From positions 1-14,636 of the forward strand of contig QNAJ01000010.1 in NCBI GenBank assembly GCA_003641465.1: a stretch of 14,636 nucleotides of DNA, read 5' to 3'. This DNA is from Verrucomicrobiota bacterium. Its GTDB lineage: Bacteria; Verrucomicrobiota; Kiritimatiellia; B70-G9. Of this stretch, positions 7,097 to 14,537 are shown in pieces; within the stretch, counting starts at the first letter, position 1, and each line of letters opens with the position of its first letter. The position numbers and the translations under genes were made by a program. The notes beneath the pieces are model-generated. The model did not search any database. It saw only the letters and a list, made by a program, of their open reading frames with translations, and was not told the origin of the DNA.

Positions 7097-9138
7097 ATAC
7101 GCAGCCCACAACATGCGTCATCTACAGTGCCGACCGGTACTGGAGCCGGCGGCTTGCCGCTGAACTAGCTCTGCATGATGTGGGGGCGACAATAGTCTCC
7201 GACCGCCGCAGACTTTTCAGGAAGATTGACAGCACCGACCGCAGTGCGGTGGTGGTGGATCTGCTTTCACCCGATTCGCTGCAATTGATACGTGCAGTGC
7301 GGCGGCACCGCCCTGGCCGGCCGGTCATAGCCTGCGGGAAGACCCGCACATCTCCGTTCGTGGATGCCCTGCAGGCCGAGGTCTTCGCCGTCATGGACCG
7401 CAGCGGACCAATTGAATCCATCGCTTCCGTAATCAGATCAGCATTAACTGTCCCCCCTGAGACTCTTCCGGCAGCGGGACCTGCTGGTGCACGCGACACG
7501 GCCGCCGCCATCAACGGCGGATTTCCGGCAACCTCGCCGGCGGATCTGCCATCACCCGTAGCGATTCTCCGCGACCCCACCCCCGAAGCGGTTACTGCGT
7601 ATCTGGAGGCGTGGTTGCAGGGTATAGCCGCGCGCTTCGGCGTGCTTCGTAGCAGCCTCTTTCTCAAGGATCCGGATTCCGGCGAGTTCACAGCAGCAAT
7701 CGCTATCAACTGCACACCCGAAATCAGGGAAACAAGGCTGCCGTCCAACGCCGCCCTCCCGACATTGCTGGAAAAAGAGGCCGTCACCCTGACCCCCGAT
7801 ACAGCGCCGCCGAAGCTGGCCGCTGAGCTTACTCGTCTGGGCGCGGAGCTGGTGGTGCCCCTGCTTGGAGATGAGGGGCTGATCGGGTGGGCCTGTCTGT
7901 CTCAACCTGTGGATGGTTCCCGCTGGCACGCGAACCGTCGGCGTGAGATAGCCGGAGAGTTCGTCCGCATGGCTGGCTTCCTCGCACAAAGTCGGCAAGC
8001 TCAGACCATAGGCATGCTGGAACCAGCGGTACAGGTGATTGGGGAAGCACTGGCCTCCGGACTGATAGCAGTGGACGACCATGCGCGGATCATCTTCATC
8101 AATCAGGTGGCCACCCGTCTGCTGGATCTTCAGTCGGATATCGGCCCGGAAACGAAAATCGAAGCCTTGGGTACCGCGATGGCCGACATGGTCTACCAGG
8201 CCCTGGCGGGTAACAGTGTTGAACGCAGATTTACGGTGCCCGGCCGACCGCAAGTGCTGATTCTTGCACAGGTCCTGCCCGTAGTCCGTTCAGGACGGCA
8301 TATGGCCATAGCCGTACTCCGTGAAATAATCCCGGAGGTGTCACCTGAGGAAGCTGCGACCCAAGCGGCAGGGCGGGAGGCCGTTGGCGACGAAGACATC
8401 TTGTGGGAGCAGGTGGCCGAAGGAATCGCCCATCAGATTCGGAATCCACTGGTGGCGATCAAGACTTTCGCCCAACTCCTACCGGAACGCTATGAGGATC
8501 CGGACTTCCGGAAGGAGTTCGGCGAACTGGTCAACCGGGAGATAGAAAGGCTCAACGGTCTCCTCAACAGCATCGCTGCTCTGGGCCGCCCGTTGCAACT
8601 GGATCGGCGACCGGTGGATATCCATGTGCTCATAAAGCGCGGGCTGAACACCGCGCTCGTTCGCAACAACAGAACACCGCTTAAGAAAATAGAAGTCCAG
8701 GTGCCGGATCATCTGCCGCGTGTATCGGCTGATGAGGGAGTCCTCACCGAAGCTTTTGTTCAACTATTCACCAATGCCATCGAAGCCGCCTCACAGCGAG
8801 AGACACCGCAAGTACGTGTCAGCGTGCAGATCTGTCCTCCGCCGGACACTGGATTGATTGGCATACAGATCGAGGACAACGGGCCCGGAATCCCGCAAGA
8901 CATCCAAAAGTTCGTATTTTCTCCGTTCTGTAGTACCAAGGCCCATAGGATGGGCTTCGGGCTGTGGACCGCCCGGCGGGCGATACGGGCCCACGGTGGC
9001 AGTATTGAAATCGGCAGTTCCCGTGGCGGTACCCGGATCTTTGTGAAGCTTCCTTTTGTAACCCAGAAGCGAGAACCGATGAGCACTCAGGGGAGGTCAC
9101 AACCAAATGAAGAACAAACATCTGCTGATCGTGGATGA
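7093..9138 (+). CDS. Soluble histidine kinase with N-terminal pseudo-receiver (REC*-GAF-PAS-HisKA-HATPase)
   Basis: This 681-residue protein has no membrane segment. Residues 1-120 have a receiver-like alternation of strands and helices and keep the Asp at the phosphorylation position (D56 in VVVDLLSPD), but the acidic pocket is reduced and the conserved Lys before the final helix is lost (MDRSGP). A GAF-like domain (about 155-300) and a PAS-like domain (about 315-420) follow. In HisKA the acceptor H447 sits in IAHQIRNPL, with Gln where nearly all family members have Glu or Asp. HATPase_c (about 545-660) has N-box FTNAIEAAS, G1 EDNGPGIP and an altered lid and G2 region (STKAHRMGFGLW). The H-box region is nearly identical to that of the preceding kinase, so the two are probably paralogues. 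It overlaps the kinase before it by 4 bp and the regulator after it by 32 bp. It may be a modified kinase, a phosphatase or a regulatory partner of the first kinase. Confidence 0.9.
   Translation: MNTQPTTCVIYSADRYWSRRLAAELALHDVGATIVSDRRRLFRKIDSTDRSAVVVDLLSPDSLQLIRAVRRHRPGRPVIACGKTRTSPFVDALQAEVFAVMDRSGPIESIASVIRSALTVPPETLPAAGPAGARDTAAAINGGFPATSPADLPSPVAILRDPTPEAVTAYLEAWLQGIAARFGVLRSSLFLKDPDSGEFTAAIAINCTPEIRETRLPSNAALPTLLEKEAVTLTPDTAPPKLAAELTRLGAELVVPLLGDEGLIGWACLSQPVDGSRWHANRRREIAGEFVRMAGFLAQSRQAQTIGMLEPAVQVIGEALASGLIAVDDHARIIFINQVATRLLDLQSDIGPETKIEALGTAMADMVYQALAGNSVERRFTVPGRPQVLILAQVLPVVRSGRHMAIAVLREIIPEVSPEEAATQAAGREAVGDEDILWEQVAEGIAHQIRNPLVAIKTFAQLLPERYEDPDFRKEFGELVNREIERLNGLLNSIAALGRPLQLDRRPVDIHVLIKRGLNTALVRNNRTPLKKIEVQVPDHLPRVSADEGVLTEAFVQLFTNAIEAASQRETPQVRVSVQICPPPDTGLIGIQIEDNGPGIPQDIQKFVFSPFCSTKAHRMGFGLWTARRAIRAHGGSIEIGSSRGGTRIFVKLPFVTQKREPMSTQGRSQPNEEQTSADRG
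8440..8514 (+). repeat. Diverged duplicate of the H-box region, copy 2
   Basis: This is the counterpart of 6434-6508 in the second kinase, encoding RNPLVAIKTFAQLLPERY and flanking residues. Outside this block and the downstream ATPase motifs the two kinases differ widely, including at the residue after the phospho-acceptor His (Glu in copy 1, Gln in copy 2). Confidence 0.75.
9092..9096 (+). promoter_or_regulatory. Ribosome binding site of the sigma54 regulator
   Basis: GGAGG within the 3' end of the preceding kinase gene, 10 nt before the ATG at 9107. It supports a start inside the kinase coding sequence, giving a 32-bp overlap. Confidence 0.7.
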
Positions 9139-10513
9139 CGAGGCTGGCGCACGCGAATCGCTGCGGGCAGTCTTCGAGAAGGATTACGCGGTGTCACTGG
9201 CGGCGAGTGCCGCTGAGGCCCGACAAATAGTGGCCCGAAGCAATGTTGACCTGGTTCTGTTGGACATAATCATGCCCGATGTGGACGGCATAACGTTCCT
9301 CCACGAACTCCACACCGAATACCCCGACCTGCCGGTGGTTATGATAAGTGCCGCTTCGTCCGTAAAGCGCGTGGTGGAAGCTATGAAGGAAGGGGCTTGG
9401 GATTATGTCACCAAGCCTTTTGATGTAGCCGAACTGCGACACATTGTCTCGCGGGCCCTCGAAAACTCCCGACTCAAGAGAAAAGTGCGTGAACTACAAA
9501 GCGAAGTGGCCGAGGAGTTTCCAGTGGATCGCATAGTAGGCAATTCCCCCTTGTTTGCTGAAGCGCTGCAGGTTGTCCGTAAGGCCGCCGCAACCGATTC
9601 CACCATCCTTATCACGGGTGAAAGTGGCACGGGAAAGGAACTGGTTGCCCGCCTGGTGCACCGGCTCAGCCCGCGACGGGACGAACCCTTCGTTCCCGTC
9701 CATTGCGGGGCGATTCCTGAACAGTTGATGGAAAGCGAAATGTTCGGTTATGAGAAAGGCGCTTTCACGGGCGCCGATCGCCGTAAGCCCGGCCGCTTTG
9801 ACATGGCTGGCTCGGGAACCATTTTCTTCGACGAAGTGAGTGAAATGCCGCTTTCTGCACAGGTCAAGCTGCTCCGCGTACTCCAGGAGCGAGAATTCAT
9901 CCGGGTAGGCGGCTCAGAAGTAGTCCACACCAATGCCCGCATAGTCGCCGCAACTGCACAGAATCTCGAGAAGCTCGTCGAGCAAGGGCGCTTCCGCCAG
10001 GACCTTTTCTACCGGCTGAGTGTGGTACCCGTGCATCTGCCCCCGCTTCGCAATCGGAGGGAGGATATCCCTCTGCTGGCACAATACTTCCTCAACTATT
10101 TCAGCCGTAAGGTGGGCTCCCGCCTCATCAATATCGACCGCGATGCAATGCGCCTGCTCATGCGCTATGACTGGCCGGGCAACATCCGGGAATTGCGCAA
10201 CCTTATTGAGAGAATGGCCGTGCTGCATCGTGATCGGGATACGCTGCAGCCGGAGTTTCTACCGGAAGAATTCCATGCCCAGAATCTGTTCGCTCCCCTG
10301 CACCCCGGCACCTTCACCCTGGAGGAGGCGGTCAATGAGTTCGAACGTCAGCTCGTGATTGACGCCCTCAAGAAAGCTGGGGGAGTACAGAAGCGCGCAG
10401 CTGAGCTGCTGGGAACAACACGGCGCATCCTGAAATACCGGATTGAGAAACTCAACATCCAGCCGCAGGACTTTCGCCCTTCCGCAGCTCCTGATCAGAA
10501 GGAGCGTCCCTGA
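9107..10513 (+). CDS. NtrC-family sigma54-dependent response regulator
   Basis: This 468-residue transcriptional activator has a receiver domain (about 4-120) with VDDE acidic pocket, phospho-acceptor D53 in LLDIIMPD and Lys in VTKPF. The AAA+ sigma54-interaction domain (about 140-375) carries Walker A GESGTGKE (171-178), the sigma54-contacting GAFTGA loop (218-223), Walker B TIFFDEVSEM, and arginine-finger-region motif GRFRQDLFYRL. A Fis-type helix-turn-helix ends the protein (about 420-453, RAAELLGTTRRILKYRIEKL). Every element needed for phosphorylation-controlled sigma54 activation is present. It is the last gene of the synthase-kinase-kinase-regulator operon and is the expected phosphoacceptor of the kinases. 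It may bind the inverted repeat at 3320-3356. Its disordered C-terminal tail is encoded opposite the 3' end of the convergent pyruvyl transferase gene (62-bp overlap). Confidence 0.96.
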   Translation: MKNKHLLIVDDEAGARESLRAVFEKDYAVSLAASAAEARQIVARSNVDLVLLDIIMPDVDGITFLHELHTEYPDLPVVMISAASSVKRVVEAMKEGAWDYVTKPFDVAELRHIVSRALENSRLKRKVRELQSEVAEEFPVDRIVGNSPLFAEALQVVRKAAATDSTILITGESGTGKELVARLVHRLSPRRDEPFVPVHCGAIPEQLMESEMFGYEKGAFTGADRRKPGRFDMAGSGTIFFDEVSEMPLSAQVKLLRVLQEREFIRVGGSEVVHTNARIVAATAQNLEKLVEQGRFRQDLFYRLSVVPVHLPPLRNRREDIPLLAQYFLNYFSRKVGSRLINIDRDAMRLLMRYDWPGNIRELRNLIERMAVLHRDRDTLQPEFLPEEFHAQNLFAPLHPGTFTLEEAVNEFERQLVIDALKKAGGVQKRAAELLGTTRRILKYRIEKLNIQPQDFRPSAAPDQKERP

Positions 10514-11750
10514 GGCCCGGCCCTCGGGTCTCATCTTCAATATAGCGCCGGGCAACCGCCAGAGCCGTATCCACATCGTCCCCGCGATCCAGTGAAGCCA
10601 CGAGCACTGCTGGCACGCGGCTGCGACGCTTCAGACCCGGTACCAGGCGCTGTAACGTCTTCCTGATCTCCTTCCGGTTCCGCCAGCCCTCCAGGATCAG
10701 GCGGGCGAGAGCTTCCTCCGAGAAACGGGAAAAGCTGAGGCAGTATTCGGACAACTCCAGCGTCTCCATGAAATGGGCGAGCTTCGGCTGATATTCCAGG
10801 GCCACAACCGGCGTCAGCTCACCCGCCGCCATAATGGCACAATGCAGTCGCATCGCACACACCATGTCCGCGCGGCCAAGAATCCCCTTGATCACGTAAT
10901 GATCGTAGTCCTGGTTACTCAGCAAGGCTCCTTTGCCCGGCAGCCGCACCATGGACATCAGGCGGCGGGTAACTTCCACATCCATGTGCTGCGTGCACAC
11001 GAACGCGACGTCCGTACCAATCTCCTGCAGCGCACGGCTCAAACCTTCCGCGTAGATGTCCAGAACCTTCTCTCCCAGGTGCCGAGACCCTTCCGCCCAA
11101 CTGTCGAAATACCGGTTGATGTTCACCGCCAGTAGAGGACGTTCGCCATTCAATCCCTTTTCCGCTATCACCCGCTCGACTACTTCTGCAGGCGCCGGAC
11201 ACACGTCCAGGGCTGCGTCCGCACCCAAAAGCACCCGATTGTTCCGCACGCCCAACTCCTGCATGATCCGCAAAGACGCCCGGTCGCGGACGGTTACAAA
11301 GTCCATTAATTCCAGCAATTTCTTCAGCATGTGTCGTCCGGGGCGCGTCGAAACGGGCCCCACACCGATATCATAACACCCCAGGATTTTTCCGTGCCGC
11401 TTGACCGCCGGCAACATCACGTAAAGCGACGACATGAAATTGAAAAGGGGATTAAACAATTCGCGATCAAATAAGATGGCATCAAACAACAGAGTCAGGT
11501 CAGTCCTCATCATCGAACGCCATGTGGGCAGTCCCAGCATCTTCAGCGACAGATGCCAAGGCATCATGGATACGGGGTGGGTCCGATTGGGATAATGTTC
11601 CCGGATATAGGAAGGTCGTATTGTCGGTATCTCGTACAGGATCCGGCGCCCGCACATCTCATCCACCGCCGCCATGAGACCGGCGATGAGGGCGGCGTCG
11701 CCCGCATTGCGGCCCGAGGAACTGCCCAGCAGCGTTATGCTGTCAATCAC
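10452..11750 (-). CDS. Polysaccharide pyruvyl transferase family protein
   Basis: This 432-residue protein belongs to the CsaB/WcaK family, GT-B-like enzymes that transfer a pyruvyl group from phosphoenolpyruvate to form ketals on cell-surface glycans. Seen here are the N-terminal LLGSSSGRNAGDAALIAG motif (family: G-x-x-G-x-N-x-GD), the central SLRIMQELGV and GADAALDV segments, and the C-terminal CAMRLHCAIMAAG followed by ALEYQPKLAHFM, matching the R-x-H and Y-x-x-K signatures. The start is a GTG at 11748-11750 with GGAGGG 5 nt upstream. It overlaps the stop of the PHP-like gene as GTGA, so the two are translationally coupled and likely act on the same glycan. The 3' end overlaps the convergent sigma54 regulator gene by 62 bp. 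The acceptor glycan cannot be told from the sequence. Confidence 0.88.
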   Translation of the reverse strand: MIDSITLLGSSSGRNAGDAALIAGLMAAVDEMCGRRILYEIPTIRPSYIREHYPNRTHPVSMMPWHLSLKMLGLPTWRSMMRTDLTLLFDAILFDRELFNPLFNFMSSLYVMLPAVKRHGKILGCYDIGVGPVSTRPGRHMLKKLLELMDFVTVRDRASLRIMQELGVRNNRVLLGADAALDVCPAPAEVVERVIAEKGLNGERPLLAVNINRYFDSWAEGSRHLGEKVLDIYAEGLSRALQEIGTDVAFVCTQHMDVEVTRRLMSMVRLPGKGALLSNQDYDHYVIKGILGRADMVCAMRLHCAIMAAGELTPVVALEYQPKLAHFMETLELSEYCLSFSRFSEEALARLILEGWRNRKEIRKTLQRLVPGLKRRSRVPAVLVASLDRGDDVDTALAVARRYIEDETRGPGLRDAPSDQELRKGESPAAGC

Positions 11751-12583
11751 CGCAGCCCTCCGGTTACATGCTTCGCTTCCAGTCTTGCGACTCTCTTCTG
11801 TCTGGCCAGCCGGAAAAGCCGTAAGACAACCGTCGCCACACCGGGCCGCTTGCCCACCACACCAGCCTCCTCTCCCGTCTCCAATAGAATACGGCGCAAC
11901 GACGTCACCGGCCGGTCGGGATCAAATCCGGCCGTGACAAGAGTCACCGGACTTCCTACATACACCTCCTCGCCGGGCAGGGGAAGCGGATCAGACCCTG
12001 CGGCCACCACGTAACCGGCCCTCTGCGCCAGTTTCAGTAGTCCGGGAAGCGGCATGCTCCGGGGCAAAAGGGAGCTGAACGAAAGAATAAACTTGCCCGG
12101 CACGTAGGCATCAATCAGGTTGCGAATCTGCCGCCCACGCCGGAACGTCCACTTGCCGGGAGACCACGGCAGCACCGGAATCCCCCCGCCCTCGCGGATA
12201 GCGTTGAGCAGATAGTCAACCGCATGCCTCGAGGGCAGATCGCTTTCCATGCCTACTTCCAGTATTTCCAAAGACTCGTAAGTCACTATCTGTCGGCCGG
12301 GAATCAACAGGAGCTCGACGCCCGAGGGGCAAGCTATCCGCGCCGCACCCTCCCGGTGTTCCTCCACGCAATAGCCGCGCCCTTCGAGGGAAACATCTAT
12401 CCGCTCTACCAGTCCGCCGAAACCGCCGTTCCCGGTAGACAGAACACAAAGCACTCCCTTCCAGTCCCTCTCCGTTCCGGCGCGCTGGGCCGCATCCTGC
12501 ATGTTCTTCACGGCCGCATCAATCCAACGCGGAATATCGAAACAATCATACAAATGAACATGAATATCCACCAAGGCACGCAT
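11747..12583 (-). CDS. PHP-like metal-dependent hydrolase (degenerate)
   Basis: This 278-residue protein begins MRALVDIHVHLYDCF, the D-x-H-x-H strand typical of PHP-domain phosphoesterases and related amidohydrolases. Later segments fit the PHP pattern only loosely: GVELLLIPGRQIV near 100 resembles the PG-x-E strand, GGIPVLPWSPGKW resembles the H-P motif but lacks its His, and AAGSDPLPLPGEE resembles the terminal S-D-x-H motif without His. Metal binding may thus be partial or altered. A polysaccharide-linked role, such as a CpsB-like phosphatase or a glycan hydrolase, is inferred only from translational coupling (GTGA) to the pyruvyl transferase. The start at 12583 is preferred over the in-frame codon at 12724 because GAGGAG lies 8 nt upstream and the domain starts here. 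I recognise no specific gene. Confidence 0.7.
   Translation of the reverse strand: MRALVDIHVHLYDCFDIPRWIDAAVKNMQDAAQRAGTERDWKGVLCVLSTGNGGFGGLVERIDVSLEGRGYCVEEHREGAARIACPSGVELLLIPGRQIVTYESLEILEVGMESDLPSRHAVDYLLNAIREGGGIPVLPWSPGKWTFRRGRQIRNLIDAYVPGKFILSFSSLLPRSMPLPGLLKLAQRAGYVVAAGSDPLPLPGEEVYVGSPVTLVTAGFDPDRPVTSLRRILLETGEEAGVVGKRPGVATVVLRLFRLARQKRVARLEAKHVTGGLR
11756..11761 (-). promoter_or_regulatory. Ribosome binding site of the pyruvyl transferase
   Basis: GGAGGG on the minus strand, inside the end of the PHP-like gene and 5 nt before the GTG at 11748-11750. It confirms the GTG start and the GTGA overlap. Confidence 0.75.
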
Positions 12584-12591
12584 GCCGACAT

Positions 12592-12597
12592 CTCCTC
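12592..12597 (-). promoter_or_regulatory. Ribosome binding site of the PHP-like gene
   Basis: GAGGAG on the minus strand, 8 nt before the ATG at 12581-12583. It places the start 47 codons inside the longest open frame. Confidence 0.75.
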
Positions 12598-12710
12598 TAT
12601 CACAGTCAGGCCGTTTTTGCCCCGGGAGATGCTGGTTGGCAAGAAATAATGACCCGACTTTCTTCTTTTCTCCATTCGCCCACTCGACTAGTCTCCCGGT
12701 GCAACACGCA

Positions 12711-13721
12711 GTGAACGCAGACAATGTACAGCCCGAACAGGGAATCTCTCTGGTAACGGGGGCCAGTGGATTCGTGGGCAGCGCCCTGGTGGACTACCTG
12801 TGCAGATTGGGGCGCCCCGTGCGGGCTATGGTACGTAATCCGGCCGCCGTGTCTCCGCTCCAGGCCAGGGGGATTCCCGTGGTTCTGGCGGACCTGCGCG
12901 ACTACCAGTCCTTGCTCAACGCAGTACAGGGCGTCGATGCCGTATATCATATCGCTGCTCTTTTCCGCCAAGCAGGTCTGCCCGCTCACGAATTCTACGA
13001 GGTGAATGCAGAAGGTACGCGCCGACTGCTGGATGCCGCTTTAGCCGCCGGAGTCAGACGTGTAGTGCACTGTTCCACGGTAGGAGTCCTGGGACACATA
13101 AGCAATCCGCCGGCTGATGAGACCACTCCCTACAATCCCGGCGATGTGTACCAGCATAGCAAAATGGAAGGGGAAAAGATCGCTCTGCAATATTTCCGCA
13201 GCGGGAAAATACCGGGCGTTGTTATCCGTCCGGCGATGATCTACGGGCCGGGGGATCGCAGAACCCTTAAGCTGTTCCGCATGATAGCCCGCCGCAGGTT
13301 CTTCTATGTGGGATCCGGGGAGCTGGAGGTACACTTTGTAGATGTGCGGGACCTGGTCCGCGCGTTCGTGATGGCCATGGACCATCAGGAAATTTCGGGG
13401 CAAGTATATATCATTGCGGGCGAACGCGCCCTGCCCCTGCGCGAAATGGTGGAAATCATCGCCCGGGAACTGGGGGTGCCCCCTCCGCGATGGCATCTTC
13501 CCGTCCGTCCCATGCAATGGCTCGGCAGTATCTGCGAAGCTGTCTGTACCCCTCTGCGCATCCAGCCCCCCATCTTTCGCCGCCGCGTAGATTTCTTCAC
13601 GAAACGCCGCTCGTTCGATATCTCCAAGGCCAAGCGCGAACTGGGCTACCAGCCCGCCAGGTCGCTTGAACAAGAAGTCGCCGAAATCATAGCCTGGTAC
13701 CGGCAACACGGTTGGCTGTAA
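12711..13721 (+). CDS. NAD(P)-dependent epimerase/dehydratase (extended SDR)
   Basis: This protein of about 336 residues belongs to the extended short-chain dehydrogenase/reductase family, in the HpnA / 3-beta-hydroxysteroid-dehydrogenase-like branch. It has the Rossmann motif VTGASGFVGS, the ADLRD cofactor strand, VYHIAA, the catalytic Ser in VVHCSTVG, the YQHSK (Y-x-x-x-K) pair, RPAMIYGPGD, the VHFVDVRDLV segment and a C-terminal FDISKAKRELGYQP block. The substrate may be a nucleotide sugar or a polycyclic lipid; the sequence does not decide. The start is uncertain. GTG 12711 is closest to the usual N terminus but has no Shine-Dalgarno. GTG 12699 is also possible. TTG 12636 has GGGAG 7 nt upstream but would add an AT-rich, low-complexity extension. 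The gene is divergent from the PHP-like gene, suggesting a shared glycan or lipid locus, and ends 6 bp before the convergent gspB-like stop. Confidence 0.87.
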   Translation: MNADNVQPEQGISLVTGASGFVGSALVDYLCRLGRPVRAMVRNPAAVSPLQARGIPVVLADLRDYQSLLNAVQGVDAVYHIAALFRQAGLPAHEFYEVNAEGTRRLLDAALAAGVRRVVHCSTVGVLGHISNPPADETTPYNPGDVYQHSKMEGEKIALQYFRSGKIPGVVIRPAMIYGPGDRRTLKLFRMIARRRFFYVGSGELEVHFVDVRDLVRAFVMAMDHQEISGQVYIIAGERALPLREMVEIIARELGVPPPRWHLPVRPMQWLGSICEAVCTPLRIQPPIFRRRVDFFTKRRSFDISKAKRELGYQPARSLEQEVAEIIAWYRQHGWL

Positions 13722-13727
13722 TGCCGA

Positions 13728-14537
13728 CTAGCGGAACTCCCCGGTGGCCGCACCAACCCGCAGAAATCTACGTTCATCTCCCAATTCGAGCCACACTCCC
13801 CCGTGGGCAACCGACACTATCCGCACCCCCTCGACCGTATCGCCGCGGCCCACAATCCGTCCGTTGACTATCGCCGCCGACGTGCCCCCCGCCTGACGAA
13901 TGATACCGGAAACCTGCAACGGCGGCCAGACCGCCTTCCTTTCGGACGGAGCCGCCTGGGGGGGCTGTTCGGATGCCCTTGTCGGTTCTTCCGGAGCGAC
14001 AGCGACTTGGGCAGTGGGAGAAGCTGCTTCCGGGGACGGCGGACGGGCTGAAGCAGCGGTTGCCCCGCTGACAGGATGAGTTTCTGGAGCTGCCCGCGTC
14101 TGCGCCACCGTCAAGTCCTTTTCCCCGGCGGATTGCTCCCCAGACGGCGGCACCACTGCCACGTGCTTCACCGGCTCTTCCGGTGCGGATTCTGCTGGAA
14201 CGGCAATAGAAGATTCCTTCGTCGGACGGCCGGTCTCCGCCGAAGGTCCGGATCCCGACTTTACCGGTTCTTCCCGGATGTGCTTCGAGGCAACCACCGT
14301 CTTCCCGACGCCCAGGTGCGGCAAGGTGCGTACGATGAAAACGAGCAACCCCACCGCACTGGCCGATACCACAAGCACCAGGATCAGAATCGAAAGCAGT
14401 GCGATCCATTCTTTCCGGGACGAATCCGTGCTGACTGGTGCGGGCACAGACGGAGATACAATCCGATCTCCCGGAGACTCCGGCGGCCGGCCGCCATCCT
14501 CTTCCCGGCGCCGTAATGCTTCCTGGATCAGACTCAT
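13728..14537 (-). CDS. GspB-like type II secretion assembly protein
   Basis: This 269-residue single-pass inner-membrane protein has a short cytoplasmic N terminus starting MSLIQEALRRREE, typical of GspB/ExeB-like proteins. One transmembrane helix (about 44-69) is followed by a long Pro/Ala/Glu-rich periplasmic linker (about 80-200). The compact C-terminal domain (about 205-269) has the pattern LQVSGIIRQ, AAIVNGRIVGRGDTVEGVRIVSV, GGVWLELGDERRFLRV, matching the T2SS-B domain fold. In known systems GspB works with the ATPase GspA/ExeA to insert or assemble the outer-membrane secretin through peptidoglycan. The ATG overlaps the stop of the upstream gene as ATGA; the end of that upstream gene looks like an ExeA-type ATPase, which supports the call. 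The gene stops 6 bp from the convergent epimerase gene. Confidence 0.78.
   Translation of the reverse strand: MSLIQEALRRREEDGGRPPESPGDRIVSPSVPAPVSTDSSRKEWIALLSILILVLVVSASAVGLLVFIVRTLPHLGVGKTVVASKHIREEPVKSGSGPSAETGRPTKESSIAVPAESAPEEPVKHVAVVPPSGEQSAGEKDLTVAQTRAAPETHPVSGATAASARPPSPEAASPTAQVAVAPEEPTRASEQPPQAAPSERKAVWPPLQVSGIIRQAGGTSAAIVNGRIVGRGDTVEGVRIVSVAHGGVWLELGDERRFLRVGAATGEFR

Noticed and set aside
7922..7945. TGGCACG within the soluble kinase gene
   Set aside because: There is no GC 10 bp after the GG, and the site is in coding sequence far from any start.
7552..8253. 233-codon minus-strand open frame inside the soluble kinase gene
   Set aside because: It lies wholly antisense to the GAF and PAS regions, with no recognisable motif or start signal.
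10077..10093. TGGCACAATACTTCC, resembling a sigma54 promoter
   Set aside because: It has CC in place of the invariant -12 GC and lies within the AAA+ domain of the regulator gene.
12584..12710. Divergent promoters between the PHP-like and epimerase genes
   Set aside because: The stretch is locally AT-rich and must hold expression signals, but no -35/-10 pair or -24/-12 element with acceptable spacing could be found on either strand.
13041..13709. 222-codon minus-strand open frame inside the epimerase gene
   Set aside because: It is the mirror of the SDR coding frame, whose Rossmann and Y-x-x-x-K motifs are intact on the plus strand.
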